From Apodemus sylvaticus (taxonomy: Eukaryota; Chordata; Mammalia; Rodentia; Muridae): a stretch of DNA of 64,000 nucleotides. The stretch spans positions 91,450,598-91,514,597 of the forward strand of contig NC_067481.1 in NCBI RefSeq assembly GCF_947179515.1. Direction: 5' to 3'. Both the position numbers and the translations under genes were made by a program. The notes under the pieces were generated by a model. It had not been told where the DNA came from and searched no databases. It saw only the letters and a list, made by a program, of their open reading frames with translations. This document shows, piece after piece, positions 12,700 to 25,016 of this stretch (position 1 is its first letter; the number at the start of each line of letters is the position of its first letter).

Positions 12700-13125
12700 G
12701 GTTTAAAACCCGGGTGACCCAGCAGGAGATACTCCTGCAAGGAACTTTTGCTGCGCTCCTAGACATCAGGTTCCTGACATGAGGCTGTAGGCCTCCACTC
12801 CATAGGTCTGTGGCCATCAGTCACGTGGTGGCAATGCCCCAAGCCCTCCACAGGTAGAAGATGTGACTACAGAATGTAAACTCAAGACAGATCTCTCTTT
12901 TAAAGAGGTACCTAAAGGCCTGAAAGGCTTAGCCAATTAAGCTCTCCTTTTGAGAAATCCCTCCCTACAAAAGGTATTTAACCTCAGGCTTGCCCTGAGA
13001 AAGTGGGGTATGGTTTTCTCATCCCCACTCTCCGCCATGACAATAAATGGCCTAAAACCATGGACTGTCTCTGTTCATCGGGATTCGCTGTGGGAAGCAA
13101 TGGAGCAGGCCTCCCTCTAAGGAGC
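12700..13125 (+). mobile_element. Solo-LTR-like element, family unassigned
   Basis: GC-richer sequence with a 'ggtatttaacctcaggcttgc' promoter-like stretch, then AATAAA near 13043 and a short downstream segment, the U3-R-U5 order of a rodent LTR. No internal region or second LTR was seen. Boundaries are approximate. Confidence 0.45.
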
Positions 13126-13610
13126 AGCATCTAGTCTCCCACAGAGGCCTCTCTGCGCTTCTAGCCACTGCTTCTACCAAACCAAGCTGCCCACTGAACA
13201 AGCCAAGGACATGCTCCTCCCCATGGGATCCAGTCTAAGCCCTCCTCCCCATTTTCTTTTAGCCCCAGGCTAGATCCAGCCTGCCGTCCCCCACTCCGTT
13301 CTCAGCTCTTCCAAGGCATCAAGCAGCATCTGGGGTGTCCAAGAGTTATGAAACCTGCCGTCTCTGGCCTCCATGCAGGAGCGGGGGTTCCATGGCTTCT
13401 CACAACCTATGCTCGCCTGGCACCGGAGTGGAGTATGCACAGTCAAGACTTCCTGTGTCCCGCCTCCCGGGGGTGCGGGGGTGGGGGGGACACAAATCCC
13501 AAGCAGACATGAGAGCCCACCATTTAACCCACAGACAAATTGATCTTTGTGTCCTATGTTTTATATTTTTGAATTTAATTCTCGAATAATACGCGCACAC
13601 ACAGAGATAG

Positions 13611-13612
<2 letters not shown>
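13126..13612. other. GC-rich noncoding stretch
   Basis: Contains a G-rich patch (ggggtgcgggggtggggggg near 13470-13490). It could be part of the preceding LTR-related element. No gene is supported. Confidence 0.35.

Positions 13613-13648
<36 letters not shown>
13613..13648 (+). repeat. (GA)n microsatellite
   Basis: About 18 GA units followed by a short G-run. Confidence 0.95.
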
Positions 13649-13653
<5 letters not shown>

Positions 13654-16400
13654 AGTTACATAAAGGGAAAGAGAGACACAAAATTATAGAGAGCACAATT
13701 CTAGTAAAGTATTGGTAACTCTCAATCAGGGTGAGCACTGTACATACTAATGTATTGCAGCCATAATCAGACATCTTCAAATCCGGAAGTTGATGGAAAT
13801 AAGAGGGTGCTAGAGTGTAGAGTTCAAAGGTGAAGGCTCTGCAGATATTACCTGAGTTTCAATTCCAGTTCTGTACAAGGGAGTGACCTCGAGCAAGCAA
13901 CTTACTTTCTAAGCCTTGGACTCTTCATCAGTAAAGATACCAGGGATAAGGAGAGCCTTAGCCTCTCTGTTTTTCACAATTGCCCAGAGGATACAATGAA
14001 GTATTCAGAGCTTGGTGAAGAAGCTGGAAAGCCCCAACCACTGCAGACTGTCAGGATCAGTGTTCAGGACAAAACCAGACAAAGATGGAATCCTGTATCT
14101 GAGTCCATTCAGTGTGCTTTTCTATCTCCCTGTGCTGCTCAGCACCAGATGACTAAAGGCTGTGGCTTCGGAATGTTTTGCCTGTGTGACTCTCCTGTCA
14201 CTGGACCACGAACACTAGAACATGGAGTCAGGTTCGATTGTTACCCATATTTCTAGGTCCTGCCACAGCACCTGGCAGAAAAGGGGCTAATAGGCACATA
14301 AAGCTCCAAATGAAAAACTTAAAGAGTTCAGTCTAAATAGCAAAGGAAGTCCTTTCATTGGGTAAAAGCTGGCAATTTTGCTGAGGCAGCCACTCCATTC
14401 CCAAGGGCTCCCTCCAGATAAGGCATCACATTGATAAATTAGCTGTGGATATAGGCATCCCGCAGGTGGCATGGAAATGCAATTTAATTTCCAATTAAGC
14501 CTGATTTCTGGGCCAAAGGATTTGGCTGCCTCACACTGGGAAGATTATTTTGTCCAGACCTATCATTATTATGGGTAACAACTCTGCCATGAAGTGGACT
14601 CTCAAAGCGAAAGTCCTTTGATTCTTGAGATGGTGTGGTGGCAGAGTTGTGGGTCCCCAGGGCAAGATTGCTTTCCTTGAAGATCTAAGCTTGTCTGGGG
14701 ATAGTCAAGAATGTTAAAGCATAAAAAATCCATTGATGTGTGGCTGACATTTTTCAATGAACGGGGAAAGAAAGATGGGCATGATGGCCCTCAGTCATCC
14801 TATCAAGAATGGTGGTTGCTAGTGAGAAGGGCACCCTCTTCTCACTATGAGGACTATGAAGAGTCCTCAGAACTCTCAACAGAAAATAATTGGCATGGTC
14901 AGAGTGTGGGTGCTGGATGGTTAGAACGGAACAAACATTTGCGGAGCATCTTCAGTGCATGAGGCACTGTGGTCAACTGTTTGCACTCAATCATCCCAAT
15001 CCCCCTTTTTAAAACAAACAAAGTTTCTCTCATTTCCCATTTGAGGAGGGTGAGCCTCGGGGAAGTTAAATGAACCGCCTAAGGTCATAGACATGCCAAT
15101 TTAGACTCTTGATTTTTCTGAATTTTCTTTCCTACAGGCCCTATCACCAAAGGCAAATGCATAATGTTAGGGTGAGGTGCACTTAGCTCCAGAGATGTAA
15201 GAATGAGAACAAGCCCTTGAAAGGATGCCCCGAGAGAATGAAAACAAACGCTTCCTGCCCTTTCCTGGTACAATGGTCAGAGAGTAGGACTCACAAGACC
15301 CAAGTCCGTTTGAATGTGTTCCCAACGTCTACTCGGAAACTAGTTTAGCTCAGAGGGGCCAGGAGCTTTATTGAGGGTCCTGGCTGTTCCATACTAGTGT
15401 TCTTCCTGGTGACATGGAGAATTCACTTTCAAGGACTGGAAAAACGCAAGAGACTGAAGGACCACAGCCAACATATTCACAGAAAAATTAGTTGGATGCC
15501 AAAAAGATGTCTCATGACCAAATTGTTATTAATGATAAAGATAAATATAAATGATTATGCTGTCAACTACTGGGACAACTCTAGAGCAGATTAAGTCTGT
15601 GGTAGGTGAACACTTACTAAAGAAAGAAAAGGAACATTGTGGAAAGGGTGAGATCTATAAGAAAGTCCCACTAATCCTATAGCCCTTCTATGCTGGTTTG
15701 CAACAGTGGCCAGCAATGCAAAGATTTGGGAGATTACAGCACGCCTGGGTTCCTAGTGGCCAAATGGGTTATGGGTCAAAAAGTGTGGCTTCTGGCAGAT
15801 TGTCAACAGCCCAGTTATTTTTTGGCAGCACCCACATTTCGGGTGTCCATATTTGGGTTATAGTCTCAGTTCTTGGCTCTTTAGAAGAATACATAGAGGA
15901 GCTGTGAGAGCCTGGGCTCTGTGGGGTGCTATGGAGACATGTAACAGGCTCTCAGCACAGGGCCTTTGCATACTTGGTAAAGAGAAGAAATGGAAGGAGG
16001 AGAAGAGGTTCTCAGTGGTGAGGGCCATATTGATGCTACCCTGTCTAGGGTTTTCTGTTGTTGCTTTTGTCGTTGTTTTTCTCAGCTCTCCTACTTGCCA
16101 ACATCTGGGGCAAGTTAAACCCCTCCCCTGTGCCTCAGTTAACCAATCGACGAATGCAGATGCCAATATTAACCTCAAATGCTATTAGTGTTAAATGAGC
16201 CATACGTGGAAAGGCTTGGCCGACATCCCGGCACACAGGTGCTCCACAAATGTTAGTTCTTATCACTATTAGGGATGACAGATTGTCGCTCGGGGAATGG
16301 TTAGCTAAATATATCCCGTAATGGAAGGGCTACAGCTTGGTCCAGTGAGTTATTCATCAAAAGTGTTGATGTAGACTGTCACTAAAGAGAAATGTGGAAA
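13649..16400. other. Noncoding DNA, nothing recognised
   Basis: About 2.75 kb without a recognised gene or repeat. Small ORFs (for example 14711-14962 and 15858-16178) show no domain, and none has a convincing splice context. Confidence 0.45.
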
Positions 16401-16599
16401 TAGAAGGGTTTTTCTCCCTGGCAATGCTTCTGACGCAAGATGGGAAAGCTCTTTCTCTTCAGACACCAACTAGCTCTGGCACTATTAGGGCTTCCTACGA
16501 TGTAATGCAGTTTTGATGTTGCCCAGAGTTAGCAAGGGACTCTACATGTTGCTGGCATACTCACATAGCGATCGCTCCTCACCGTGCATAGGGGTAGAA
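16401..16599 (+). repeat. Right copy of the 191-bp duplication (with an 8-bp insertion)
   Basis: Same sequence and orientation as 10979-11169, 5.4 kb away. It has one substitution and an extra 8 bp (about 16560-16567, ctcacata). It is not followed by an A-rich tail. Only one substitution in 191 bp implies a recent event or an assembly duplication. Confidence 0.97.
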
Positions 16600-17048
16600 G
16601 ACTTATTTTGATAATGCATACGCTAAGTGAGCCCCTGCTTTTATTATATGTGTGTTGGGAGTGCTGGGTGTGTGGAATGATGAGGAATTCTGGGGATCAA
16701 AGTCCCTGTAATCCACCTTTGACCGAAGCTCCAAAGATAAAACAACCCTGGGGATATATCATACACTAGAGCCACATTCAGTCTGGAGTTTGCTGCTCTG
16801 ACCTGGCTCCCCTCCCCATCTCTCGTTAACCCTTTAGGGGAGCTGGCTGATGACAATGTACTTTATTTCAGTAAGGAGGGAAAGAGAGTTGGGTACCCAA
16901 GAAGATTACCTGACATGAAAATGATTCAGGAAAGGGCTTGTAGGTAAGGGGATAATCTATCCATTGATTCTTCTGAGACACAGGGGCATTCCAGAGAACT
17001 AAAACCCTCCCTCCATGCCTTAGTGAGACTCTGAAGGAGTCTACAGAG
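16600..17048. other. Noncoding DNA, nothing recognised
   Basis: No supported feature. Confidence 0.4.
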
Positions 17049-17280
17049 CAGTCATTCTTAATCATCCTAATGGATCCTTTAATACAGTTCCTCATGCTGT
17101 GGTGACCCCCAACCATAAAATTAGTTGCATTGTTATTTCATAACTGTAATGTTGCTACTGTTGTGAATCATCATGTAAATATCTGTGTTTTCTGATGGTC
17201 TTAGGTAACCATCTCTGTCAAAAGGTCATTTGACTCCCCCACCCCAAAAGGGGTTGCAGACCTCAGATGGAGAACCACTG
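17049..17280 (-). mobile_element. URR1-like hAT DNA transposon, reverse orientation
   Basis: It ends GAGAACCACTG (inverted CAGTGGTTCTC terminal repeat), with the interior 'gtggtgacccccaaccataaaatt' of the URR1-type element. Second of three copies in the window. Confidence 0.75.
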
Positions 17281-17574
17281 CTATAGAGGAGGGCTTTAGA
17301 TGTCTATGGGCATGATAGGGAGAGACATAATCCTAATCTCAAGATGCACTAACCCAACCTTCTAAAGCTATCTAGGCTCAGGACCCGTTCCACTTTCTAA
17401 AAATATTGATGATCTAAGTATTGACGTTTTACACATTAAAACTAGGAACTTGAAAACATTTCATTTCAATTGCTTTATTTTAAAGTAATAAACCCATTGC
17501 ATGTTACCAAAACATTTTATGAAAAATAATTCTACCTTCCAAAAATTAACCAAGAGAAAGCTCATTGTTTTACA
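17281..17574. other. Noncoding AT-rich DNA
   Basis: Nothing recognised. Confidence 0.35.
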
Positions 17575-17810
17575 TTTTAAAAGATTTATTTTTGTTTTTA
17601 AGTGTGTGTGTACTTGTGGGTGCATGTGCTTGTGTGTGTACAAGCGCATGAGTATACTTGCCTATGGAACCCAGAACTATCAGTCTCCTTGGAGCTGGAG
17701 TTACAGGCAGATATGAGCTGTCTGACGTGGGTGTCAGGAATGAAACCCAAGTTGTCTGCAAGAGCCACACACACACCCTTAACCACTGAGGCATCTCTCC
17801 TGCCTCTGTT
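17575..17810 (-). mobile_element. B3 SINE, reverse orientation
   Basis: 'aaaagatttatttttg' (inverted A-rich tail), 'ggagctggagttacaggcag' and a final 'cttaaccactgaggcatctc' (inverted tRNA-like head) are diagnostic of an inverted B2/B3-class SINE. Confidence 0.85.
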
Positions 17811-18319
17811 GTATGCTTTTTGAAAATATATTTGATGTCTAGTTAAACAAGCAGCTGAACTCCAATCAATGTTCCATATTTGATCAGCAATGACATGTCT
17901 ATCACACTGCCTTGATCTGCAACTTCTGACAACATGTTCTTAGGGGAACAAATGAGAAAAGACATGATTTCCACCTTCGTATCCTTACCCAAGGATTGTG
18001 GCCTCACAGATCTCCAGTTTTAAAACAGCTACTCTATCCTCTAGGGAGGATCTCTGTGCTTCTAACCTGCCTTGGCTGGTTCTCCTTCATATGCTTGTGA
18101 AGGGACCTTGACTGGTGAGGAACAAGGCAGTTGCTCCCACTCAAGTGGTATCTACCCAAATATTTCTTAGAATTCAAATTCCTTCAAATACAAGAGGAAA
18201 TATTTGTTCATTCTTACCAACCACCTGTCACAGTCAGCAACAGCATTAATGCACTTTGCCGTAGACTGACCCAATGTGGTTGCCAGCAGGAGAAACTTAG
18301 GGTGAAACATAGATTAGGG
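17811..18319. other. Noncoding DNA, nothing recognised
   Basis: No gene or named repeat seen. Confidence 0.4.
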
Positions 18320-18529
18320 AAGTGGCTCTCACCTTTCCTGCCACTGTGACCCCTAAATACAGTATCTCATGTTGTAGTGATCCCACCCATAAAATTATTT
18401 TTGTTGCTACCTCATAACTGTAATTTTGCTACTGTTATGAGCTGTAATGTATCTGTGCTTTCCAATAGTCTTAGATGAATGCCCATGAAAAGCGTTGTTC
18501 AATGCCTGGAGGGGTCTAGAGAACCACTG
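18320..18529 (-). mobile_element. URR1-like hAT DNA transposon, reverse orientation
   Basis: It begins AAGTGGCTCTCACC and ends GAGAACCACTG, with the interior 'gtgatcccacccataaaatt'. Third copy; more diverged than the one at 17049. Confidence 0.7.
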
Positions 18530-20244
18530 AGTTAGAGAGGAAATTGGAATCAATTCAGTGAATCACAAAAATTAAGATTTCTATATTACATGATTTTGGA
18601 TGCATACAAAGTTCTTTACCACAAAGGAGAGACACCAGTGGTGGTGATGGGGTTAGGGGCAGAGCAAGAAGGCAGACAGCGCCTTGAAGGCAGCCATGTA
18701 TATGACTAATATCCCTGCCCTTCCAGGCCTCTGCCCTTCCAGAGAGCAGAGCCTCCTTTTCCCTTGGGAACCTTCACCATGGCAGAGGCCCACTTCCTTT
18801 GAGTCACAGTCTTAGCTGAAGAGCTGAAGCTGTCTGAGGCCTGGCACTATTAGAGTGTCTCACAAGGAAACTTTCTACATTAGATCAGAATCTTGGGGGT
18901 CCTATTGCCTCTGATCCCCATATGGTGGCTGATTTAGGAGAAAGGACACCTGGGGGATAGACCAGGTACTCCTTTGCGGACATGAGTCATGACTGGTGAG
19001 AAGCAATGCAAGGCTACAGAAAGCACCCGATGCTCATTAGCCATGACCTACTCAAGACAGGGGAGGCCCCCCTGTTCCTAGGCAGCCACTGTTTCCAAGA
19101 ACTGCCTTTCCCCTACATCTAACTCCATCATGCTCAAATGCCTACGGTTTCACACTCACGCTGCCCGTGCAGTTCTGTGAGCACAGATGGGCGTGGCTTT
19201 TGATGGAAGTAGGCCAGTCCTTGTTGACAGGACGGCAACATTTTTCCCAAAGAAAATGAAGGTCGTCATGACTAATGCATGGGTAAGGGAGCTGGGCATC
19301 CCTGCACACTAATTCTTCTAAAGGGATGTGTCATGTTTCTCCTGCTATTTGGATATTCTGAGTTTCTCTGTCTTTTAGTCCCAAACGCAGGGACCTGGAA
19401 ACCTTCACGAAGCAACCCCTTAAAGTCAGACTCCTTTTTGGAACCTTTGGTTTCTCTTTTTAAATTGAATTTGAATTTGGGAGATAATTATATATTCATA
19501 TGGTAGTTGTGAGAAATAATACTGAGAGAGCCCTGCTACCTACATGTGAATCTCCCCAGGAGTAACATCTTGCAGTCTATACTGCAGTATCAGAATGTGG
19601 TTTTCCTGACCTTGGAGGGAGACACTTTGGGGGAATGATGAGCTACTTGTCCTTGAAAGGAGGTGGGACACAGATAAGAAACTAGAGGGCCACAGATGAT
19701 ATCAGGGTTCCCTGAGCAGAAGTGTCAAATCGGTGTGTTGATATAATGGTGACGTTCATTTGCATGTGGAGAGAACTCCAAAAGACAAGGCAGTGCAACC
19801 TGTCACCTCAGGTCTCCACCCTCCCCCCCATTACTATAAAGCCAATGGTGCCGTTTTGGGGTCACTATTCTAACCCCAATTATATCCGAATGTCATGAAC
19901 ATTAAATATGTTAAATGCCCAACACCTGTGTATGTAGGGGATTTGTTGAAAGCATCTGTGACAGGAAACTGCAAATCCTTACCGAAGTAAGCACCTTCCT
20001 TCCCTCCAGGGAGCCTAAGAGCTGTGTCTTCCCAGCTTGATGGGAGGGAAAGGCTCTTACAGCCCAGCCTCATCTCCTTGAGGGTGGCCCCTTTCAACAT
20101 TTTCCTAAACAATAGCTTTGTACTACTTTTCTGATTAAAACCAAACAAAACATTGTATAATTTTCCTATTATTGAAGAATGAAAATAACAGAAAAAGGAG
20201 CAGAGTTAAGGAGGAAAATTAAAATTAACCACCATGCCATGGCT
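18530..20244. other. Noncoding DNA downstream of Kcnmb1
   Basis: No gene and no clear repeat. Small ORFs only. Confidence 0.45.
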
Positions 20245-20264
20245 AATATTTTGAGGCGTTTGTA

Positions 20265-20270
20265 TTTATT
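20265..20270 (-). terminator. Candidate polyadenylation signal AATAAA for Kcnmb1
   Basis: The plus strand reads TTTATT, so the minus strand reads AATAAA, about 780 nt beyond the Kcnmb1 stop codon. I saw no earlier canonical hexamer on the minus strand between it and the stop. Confidence 0.5.
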
Positions 20271-20593
20271 TCCTCAGAGTGTGTACATGCTTGGATCTGT
20301 ATTGGCAGGTTCTGCCCCATTGGATTTAATCAGTGCAGATTGAAAGTGTTCGGATAATAATTGAATGGACGGACCCTTCTTCATCAGTATTCCCTAGAAT
20401 GAAATCATCTTCAGTGTTGACACTGTAGTGGGTGTTTACTAGTCATCTGGAGACACTGCAGTGCATAGGAAGGTGGACAGAGCTTCCAGAAAGACTTCAC
20501 CACTTTAGAGATAGGACTTTTGCCATCTGAGAAAGTCACAGAACTGGTCCCTGTAGATACTGAAGGACAGCAGTATTTTTAAATTTTAGAATA

Positions 20594-20622
20594 GTGTGTG
20601 TGTGTGTGTGTATATGTGTGTG
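20594..20622 (+). repeat. (TG)n tract in the presumed Kcnmb1 3' UTR
   Basis: About 14 TG units with a TATA interruption. In the Kcnmb1 transcript it would read as (CA)n. Confidence 0.92.
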
Positions 20623-21046
20623 ATTTAATGTCCTTAATAAAAAGCAATACATTCAGTTGGTCTATAAATGAGAGCTATTGTTTTTTATGACAAGTTAAAG
20701 CTGAATTTGGCCAAGGACAACATCCTGGATGTGATAGGTTGGTATCTGAGATGCTAAAAAGAGAGCACATAGGGACAGAGGTGACAATATGTACCATCTT
20801 GGGGGTAGATCGTGACATTGTAGGTAACAGATATGACCCAACTGAAGTCAGGGATCGGAAGCTGTAACCCGTGGCTCCTTTGCCCTCCAAAGTCACTGGG
20901 AAACAGACACACATTCTTGAGCAAGAAATGACTTTCCAAAGATGCTGAACTAATGAAAAAGGAGACAAGAGGACGAGACTGATGAGTAGACTGTCTGGGA
21001 CTCTGTCGTTCCTGGAGACTCCACTCTGTGATCAGAGGGGATTAGC

Positions 21047-21316
21047 CTACTTCTGAGCTGCCAAGATGGATAGAGACCTGTTGAGCTTCACCATGGCAAT
21101 AATAAGAAGGCCACCAGTCAACAGGAAGGTGGGCCAGAAGAAGGAGAAGAGGAGGACTTGGGGCCCATAGAGGCGCTGGTACACCACACTGGTCTCGTTG
21201 ACTTGAGGTGCAGAAAAGCAATAGAAATCATGGTGCTTGTAGAAATTGGCTCTGACCTTCTTCACATCAACCAAGGCTGTCTGGTAGTTGTCCAGGTTCC
21301 TGGGGATATAGGAGCA
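21047..21316 (-). CDS. Kcnmb1: Kcnmb1 last coding exon (residues 103-191 and stop)
   Basis: This exon encodes CSYIPRNLDNYQ..., the second half of the extracellular loop, the second membrane helix (about residues 156-178, FFWPTFLLTGGLLIIAMV) and a short cytosolic tail ending SILAAQK. Cys103 and Cys135 complete the four conserved loop cysteines. A second N-glycosylation sequon is Asn142-Glu-Thr. The acceptor AG is at 21317-21318 on the minus strand, after a pyrimidine-rich tract. The stop TAG is at 21047-21049. The intron upstream (21317-25016) is about 3.7 kb. With the other two exons the coding total is exactly 576 nt. The residues match rodent Kcnmb1 as I recall it; I cannot assign mouse versus rat from this alone. 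Confidence 0.97.
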   Translation of the reverse strand, partial: CSYIPRNLDNYQTALVDVKKVRANFYKHHDFYCFSAPQVNETSVVYQRLYGPQVLLFSFFWPTFLLTGGLLIIAMVKLNRSLSILAAQK

Positions 21317-22675
21317 CTGTGGGGAAGAAGCAGGGAGGCTTAGGCTTTTAAATACACACTTCTAAGAGGCCTGGGGTGAAGCTTCGGGGTATGAAGAAAA
21401 GATTCTGGCTCAGGATTCAGCCGCTGGAAAGCACAGTTGGCATCTGCGTAAGGACGGTGGCCTTGGTGCCACTCACCATGATGCTGCACACCTGGATGCA
21501 GGGCTATTGGAGGTGGAGACCTGCATCTGTTTCTATTTGCTGTGAAATCTTAGGCAAATTGCTCACCCTCTCTGAGCCTTCGTGGTTTCATTAAACCATT
21601 AGATGGGGGCGGGGTTCTCATGCAGGTAGCACTGAGAAATGAAGCTGGGCAGGGTAGTGACAGGGACCAGCTCGCATCTGCCTCAGTGTCAGAATTGTCA
21701 ACACACCACACCACGCATCAATACATCCAGAGAAGCCAGAAAACCTGATTTTAATACAAACTCTCAAGACTTCAAAATACTGGCTAAAATTCAAATCGAA
21801 GACTCTTTGAAGTCTAATCCTCTGCAAACCAAAGAAAATATGTTGGCACGAGACTCTGTGACAGAATCCAAAGGAAAGAGAGAAAGTGCAGAAAAGAGCT
21901 CCAGGCAGGCAGAGCTCAGCGCCACATTTAAACTCTGGCACTGGTAGTTGCTGTTAGGAACCTTCTGGCCTGCGGAGATGATGAGACCCAGCTGCAAAGC
22001 TCTGGAAAGACAGCCCAGAATAGAGACCTGCCTTTTATCTTTCTTTACTAGAAGGACTGGGTGTCACTTGTGAACCTCAAGGGTGAACCTCCCTGTAGAC
22101 CGGAAGGGGAATACCAGAGGGGGTGCCCATCACCATAGGCTCCTTTGGACAGAGGGGAAGTAGAGATATTCAAAAACCATGCTCTAGTGAAGTCATGTCC
22201 AGGGTCAAATATGCAAACCTGACTCCAATGGGCAAGCATTGAGCTAGTGTCTCCCCCGGGACTCAGTTACCATCTAAACTTCCCAGTCCAGCATCGTGAA
22301 GAAGTTTCATTTCGATGCTGATATCTGGGGAATAAGAGAGCTGCAGCCAGATCAAGTCCCCAGCAAGCCAGGGAGAGTTAAAGCTCCCGGGGAATCTGGC
22401 CTTCAGAGGTGTTGAGCGCTGCAGGCTGTGTAATAGCAGGATCGCCACACCACCAAGCAACATTGCCCATTGTGCAAAGATTCCTTTGTGGAGCCAGGCA
22501 GGCCCAGGTTCAGCCTATGTGACCCTGACAACCAGCACACCGTCCTAAACCTTATGAAGTCATTTGTAGTTGTGCCTACCTAGACCTGCCCTGGGGATTA
22601 AAGTAGGAAAGTTACGTAAAGCACTTAGCAAGAGCCCAGATCTTACAAGTTCAAAATGGAAGAAATAATAATGAT

Positions 22676-22677
<2 letters not shown>

Positions 22678-22715
<38 letters not shown>
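22678..22715 (+). repeat. (ATC)n microsatellite in Kcnmb1 intron
   Basis: About 12 TCA units. Confidence 0.95.
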
Positions 22716-23605
22716 TAATGCTGTCTTAACTATTAAACTGGAATAACTGCTCCTTTCCCATTTAAAGCATGAGCTCTGATGTGGGGATCTGCACCCATCC
22801 CAGAGCACTGCTGTGTCTTTTGTGTACTTGAGGTTCCTCTAGATTCTACATTCTTGATCTGTTTGTCAAGACCCTAGCCATAAGCTCACTCTCTAGGACC
22901 AAGCCAAGGACTGGGATATTTTACCCTTCTCCGCCTGGCCTGGTACAACCAGCCCTGAGTTATCTGCATGAGCTGAAATGATAAAGACCCTGTCTCTAGT
23001 CTGGGACTACACTTGTGTTAGCATAGGTTGCAAAGAGGGATTTAGAACCCCTTCCCTAGACTGAAGTTGATGGAAAGAGAGAAGAGTGGGCCACGGAGGA
23101 GGAATGGGAGCCTGCCATGTCCAGGGGGCGTGCTACCAACCCAGAGCATCAGCCAGCCACACCCAAAATGCTGGGCCGGAGAATGACATGTGCTTGACTG
23201 TCCCAGCATGGCAGGCTGCTCTTACCTCTCTGTTTGTGGTCTGTGGGTATGTGGTTTAACAGCCCCCTTCCTAGAGAAGAAAGAACACAGACTGTCCACA
23301 GCTCAAGTAGGGTTCGGGCTACCTCTGGCTCCTCTGAGCTGGCAACCTCAGAATGAGGAAGCAGCCTTAACCCTGGTGTATCAGGAGTATAACACCATAA
23401 CTATGGCATGTCATCTTCAAAAAGGGTTTTCTCACCCCTGGGATACATTATGGTTGCTGGATGCCCAAGAGGAATGGAGCTAATCCTTGTAGGCCTTAAG
23501 GTTCTTCTCCGACAGAGTCATGCAAACAATGACCACAAATCCGACTTCTCCATACTGCCACCCCTTCCTTCTGTGCTCCTAGCATTGGAGATCCCAGTGA
23601 GGCCA

Positions 23606-23657
<52 letters not shown>
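23606..23657 (+). repeat. (CA)n microsatellite in Kcnmb1 intron
   Basis: About 25 uninterrupted CA units. Confidence 0.96.
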
Positions 23658-23658
<1 letters not shown>

Positions 23659-24112
23659 CAGGCACCTTGCCCTTTCTATCTCATCATCTTCAATTCTGAC
23701 TGTTCTATCATCCTTGTGACAGTCCCCTGTCCTGGGGACCGCTGTGACATGGCTCCCATCTGGTAAATGACTCTACATGGCTACTGGCTCTGTCTCCCCA
23801 GCATCACTAGAATGGTGACCCTGGGCCTCCAGTGGCTCATGGCAATAGCAGCCAAGCTTAACTCTAGAGAGCTCTACCAACTAATCTATACTTTGGGATT
23901 CTTCCTCAGTTGGTTAGTGTAGAATTCTGGTTTTGTTAAGTCTAGATGGCTCTCATGCATAGCCAGAGTTGAGATGCTCTAATCTATATGCTGTTATTAA
24001 TTCCATAGTTGCACAGAGGAGATCCTCGGGAAGTAGACTGTAGCCCTTCAGCCTTGTCTGGCTACTCCATCAGATGGTATTTTTGGAATCAGTCTTCCAG
24101 CCACTGCCTTTG

Positions 24113-24171
24113 CCTTCTCCTCATGCCTATGCTAGGTCGCCTATCCTTCTCCCCATGCCTATGCTAGGTCC
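24113..24171 (+). repeat. 32-bp tandem duplication in Kcnmb1 intron
   Basis: Two consecutive copies of ccttctcC/Tcatgcctatgctaggtc, one base apart in sequence, spaced 32 bp. Confidence 0.85.
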
Positions 24172-25016
24172 TACCACACATCAGGATACTGTGCATTCCT
24201 TGTCTCTTGTTTCCCTGGCTACAGGATTGCCTGTTTTGAAAAGCCGGGCCCCACTGTTCTCTGCTCTGGGCCACACTGACACCTCCCTTGAGCCCAGCCC
24301 TCTCCTGTCTGTTCTCTGCAGCCAGCACCAGCCCTCCCTCCCTACGTTAGTGTTCCTATATAAGCTCTCTCCTCTTGAGACCCATGGGTCTGACCTGGAA
24401 GGCTCAGTGGTTGTTGGATCAACCACTGTTGTGGTTGTGAAGGAATGGAAAGGAAGGAAGGGAACCAGCCTGTCTGTGCAATAGGAAGGGCTAATTGACA
24501 GTAAGGGAGGTGCAGATGAGGAGAAATCTCTTAAATGTTGCTGTGGCCCTGGCTCCCAGGTGGCCCATGGATTCACCCAGTTCCACTGACAGACTCCATC
24601 GATGGAAGAAGTAACAACTGCTTCCCTGCCCCAGATGACCACCATTTGTCAATTTAGCATATAAAACTGGGGCATCTCAACTCTGGCTATGTATGAGAAC
24701 CATTTAGATCTAACAAAACCAGTGCTTTGGTCATAGCACTGAACTTTAGGATAACCCTTTGGGGTATGGCATTAGCATCTATTTACAAGGATGGAAACAG
24801 AGACTCACAGAACCTCAGTGCCCTTTCCAATTAGGGGCAATTCAAACCACCCAGGTTAGTCAATTCCAACATGAAAGATCCAAGGACGACTCCACCTCAA
24901 GCTAGCCATAATAACCCATTTAGGGAGTTACTATATCTTGGCTTTAGAGGCATGGACAGTGGGGGGGAGGAGGGGACAAGCTCACAGACCTGTCAGGCTA
25001 ATATCCCATTTGTTAC

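Larger units (their letters stand above)
20245..21046 (-). other. Kcnmb1: Probable Kcnmb1 3' UTR
   Basis: The sequence downstream of the Kcnmb1 stop on the minus strand has no further coding content. A canonical AATAAA on the minus strand occurs at 20265-20270 and would give a 3' UTR of about 800 nt. A (TG)n tract (20594-20622) lies inside it. The end is inferred from the signal only; a different poly(A) site could be used. Confidence 0.55.
21317..25016 (-). other. Kcnmb1: Kcnmb1 intron between second and third coding exons
   Basis: This 3.7-kb intron has a GT donor (25015-25016) and an AG acceptor (21317-21318) on the minus strand. It holds an ATC trinucleotide array, a (CA)n array and a 32-bp tandem duplication near 24113. 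The ORFs in it (for example 24074-24484) show no recognisable domain. Confidence 0.9.

Noticed and set aside
21158..21343. Plus-strand ORF over the last Kcnmb1 exon
   Set aside because: Antisense shadow of the real minus-strand exon.
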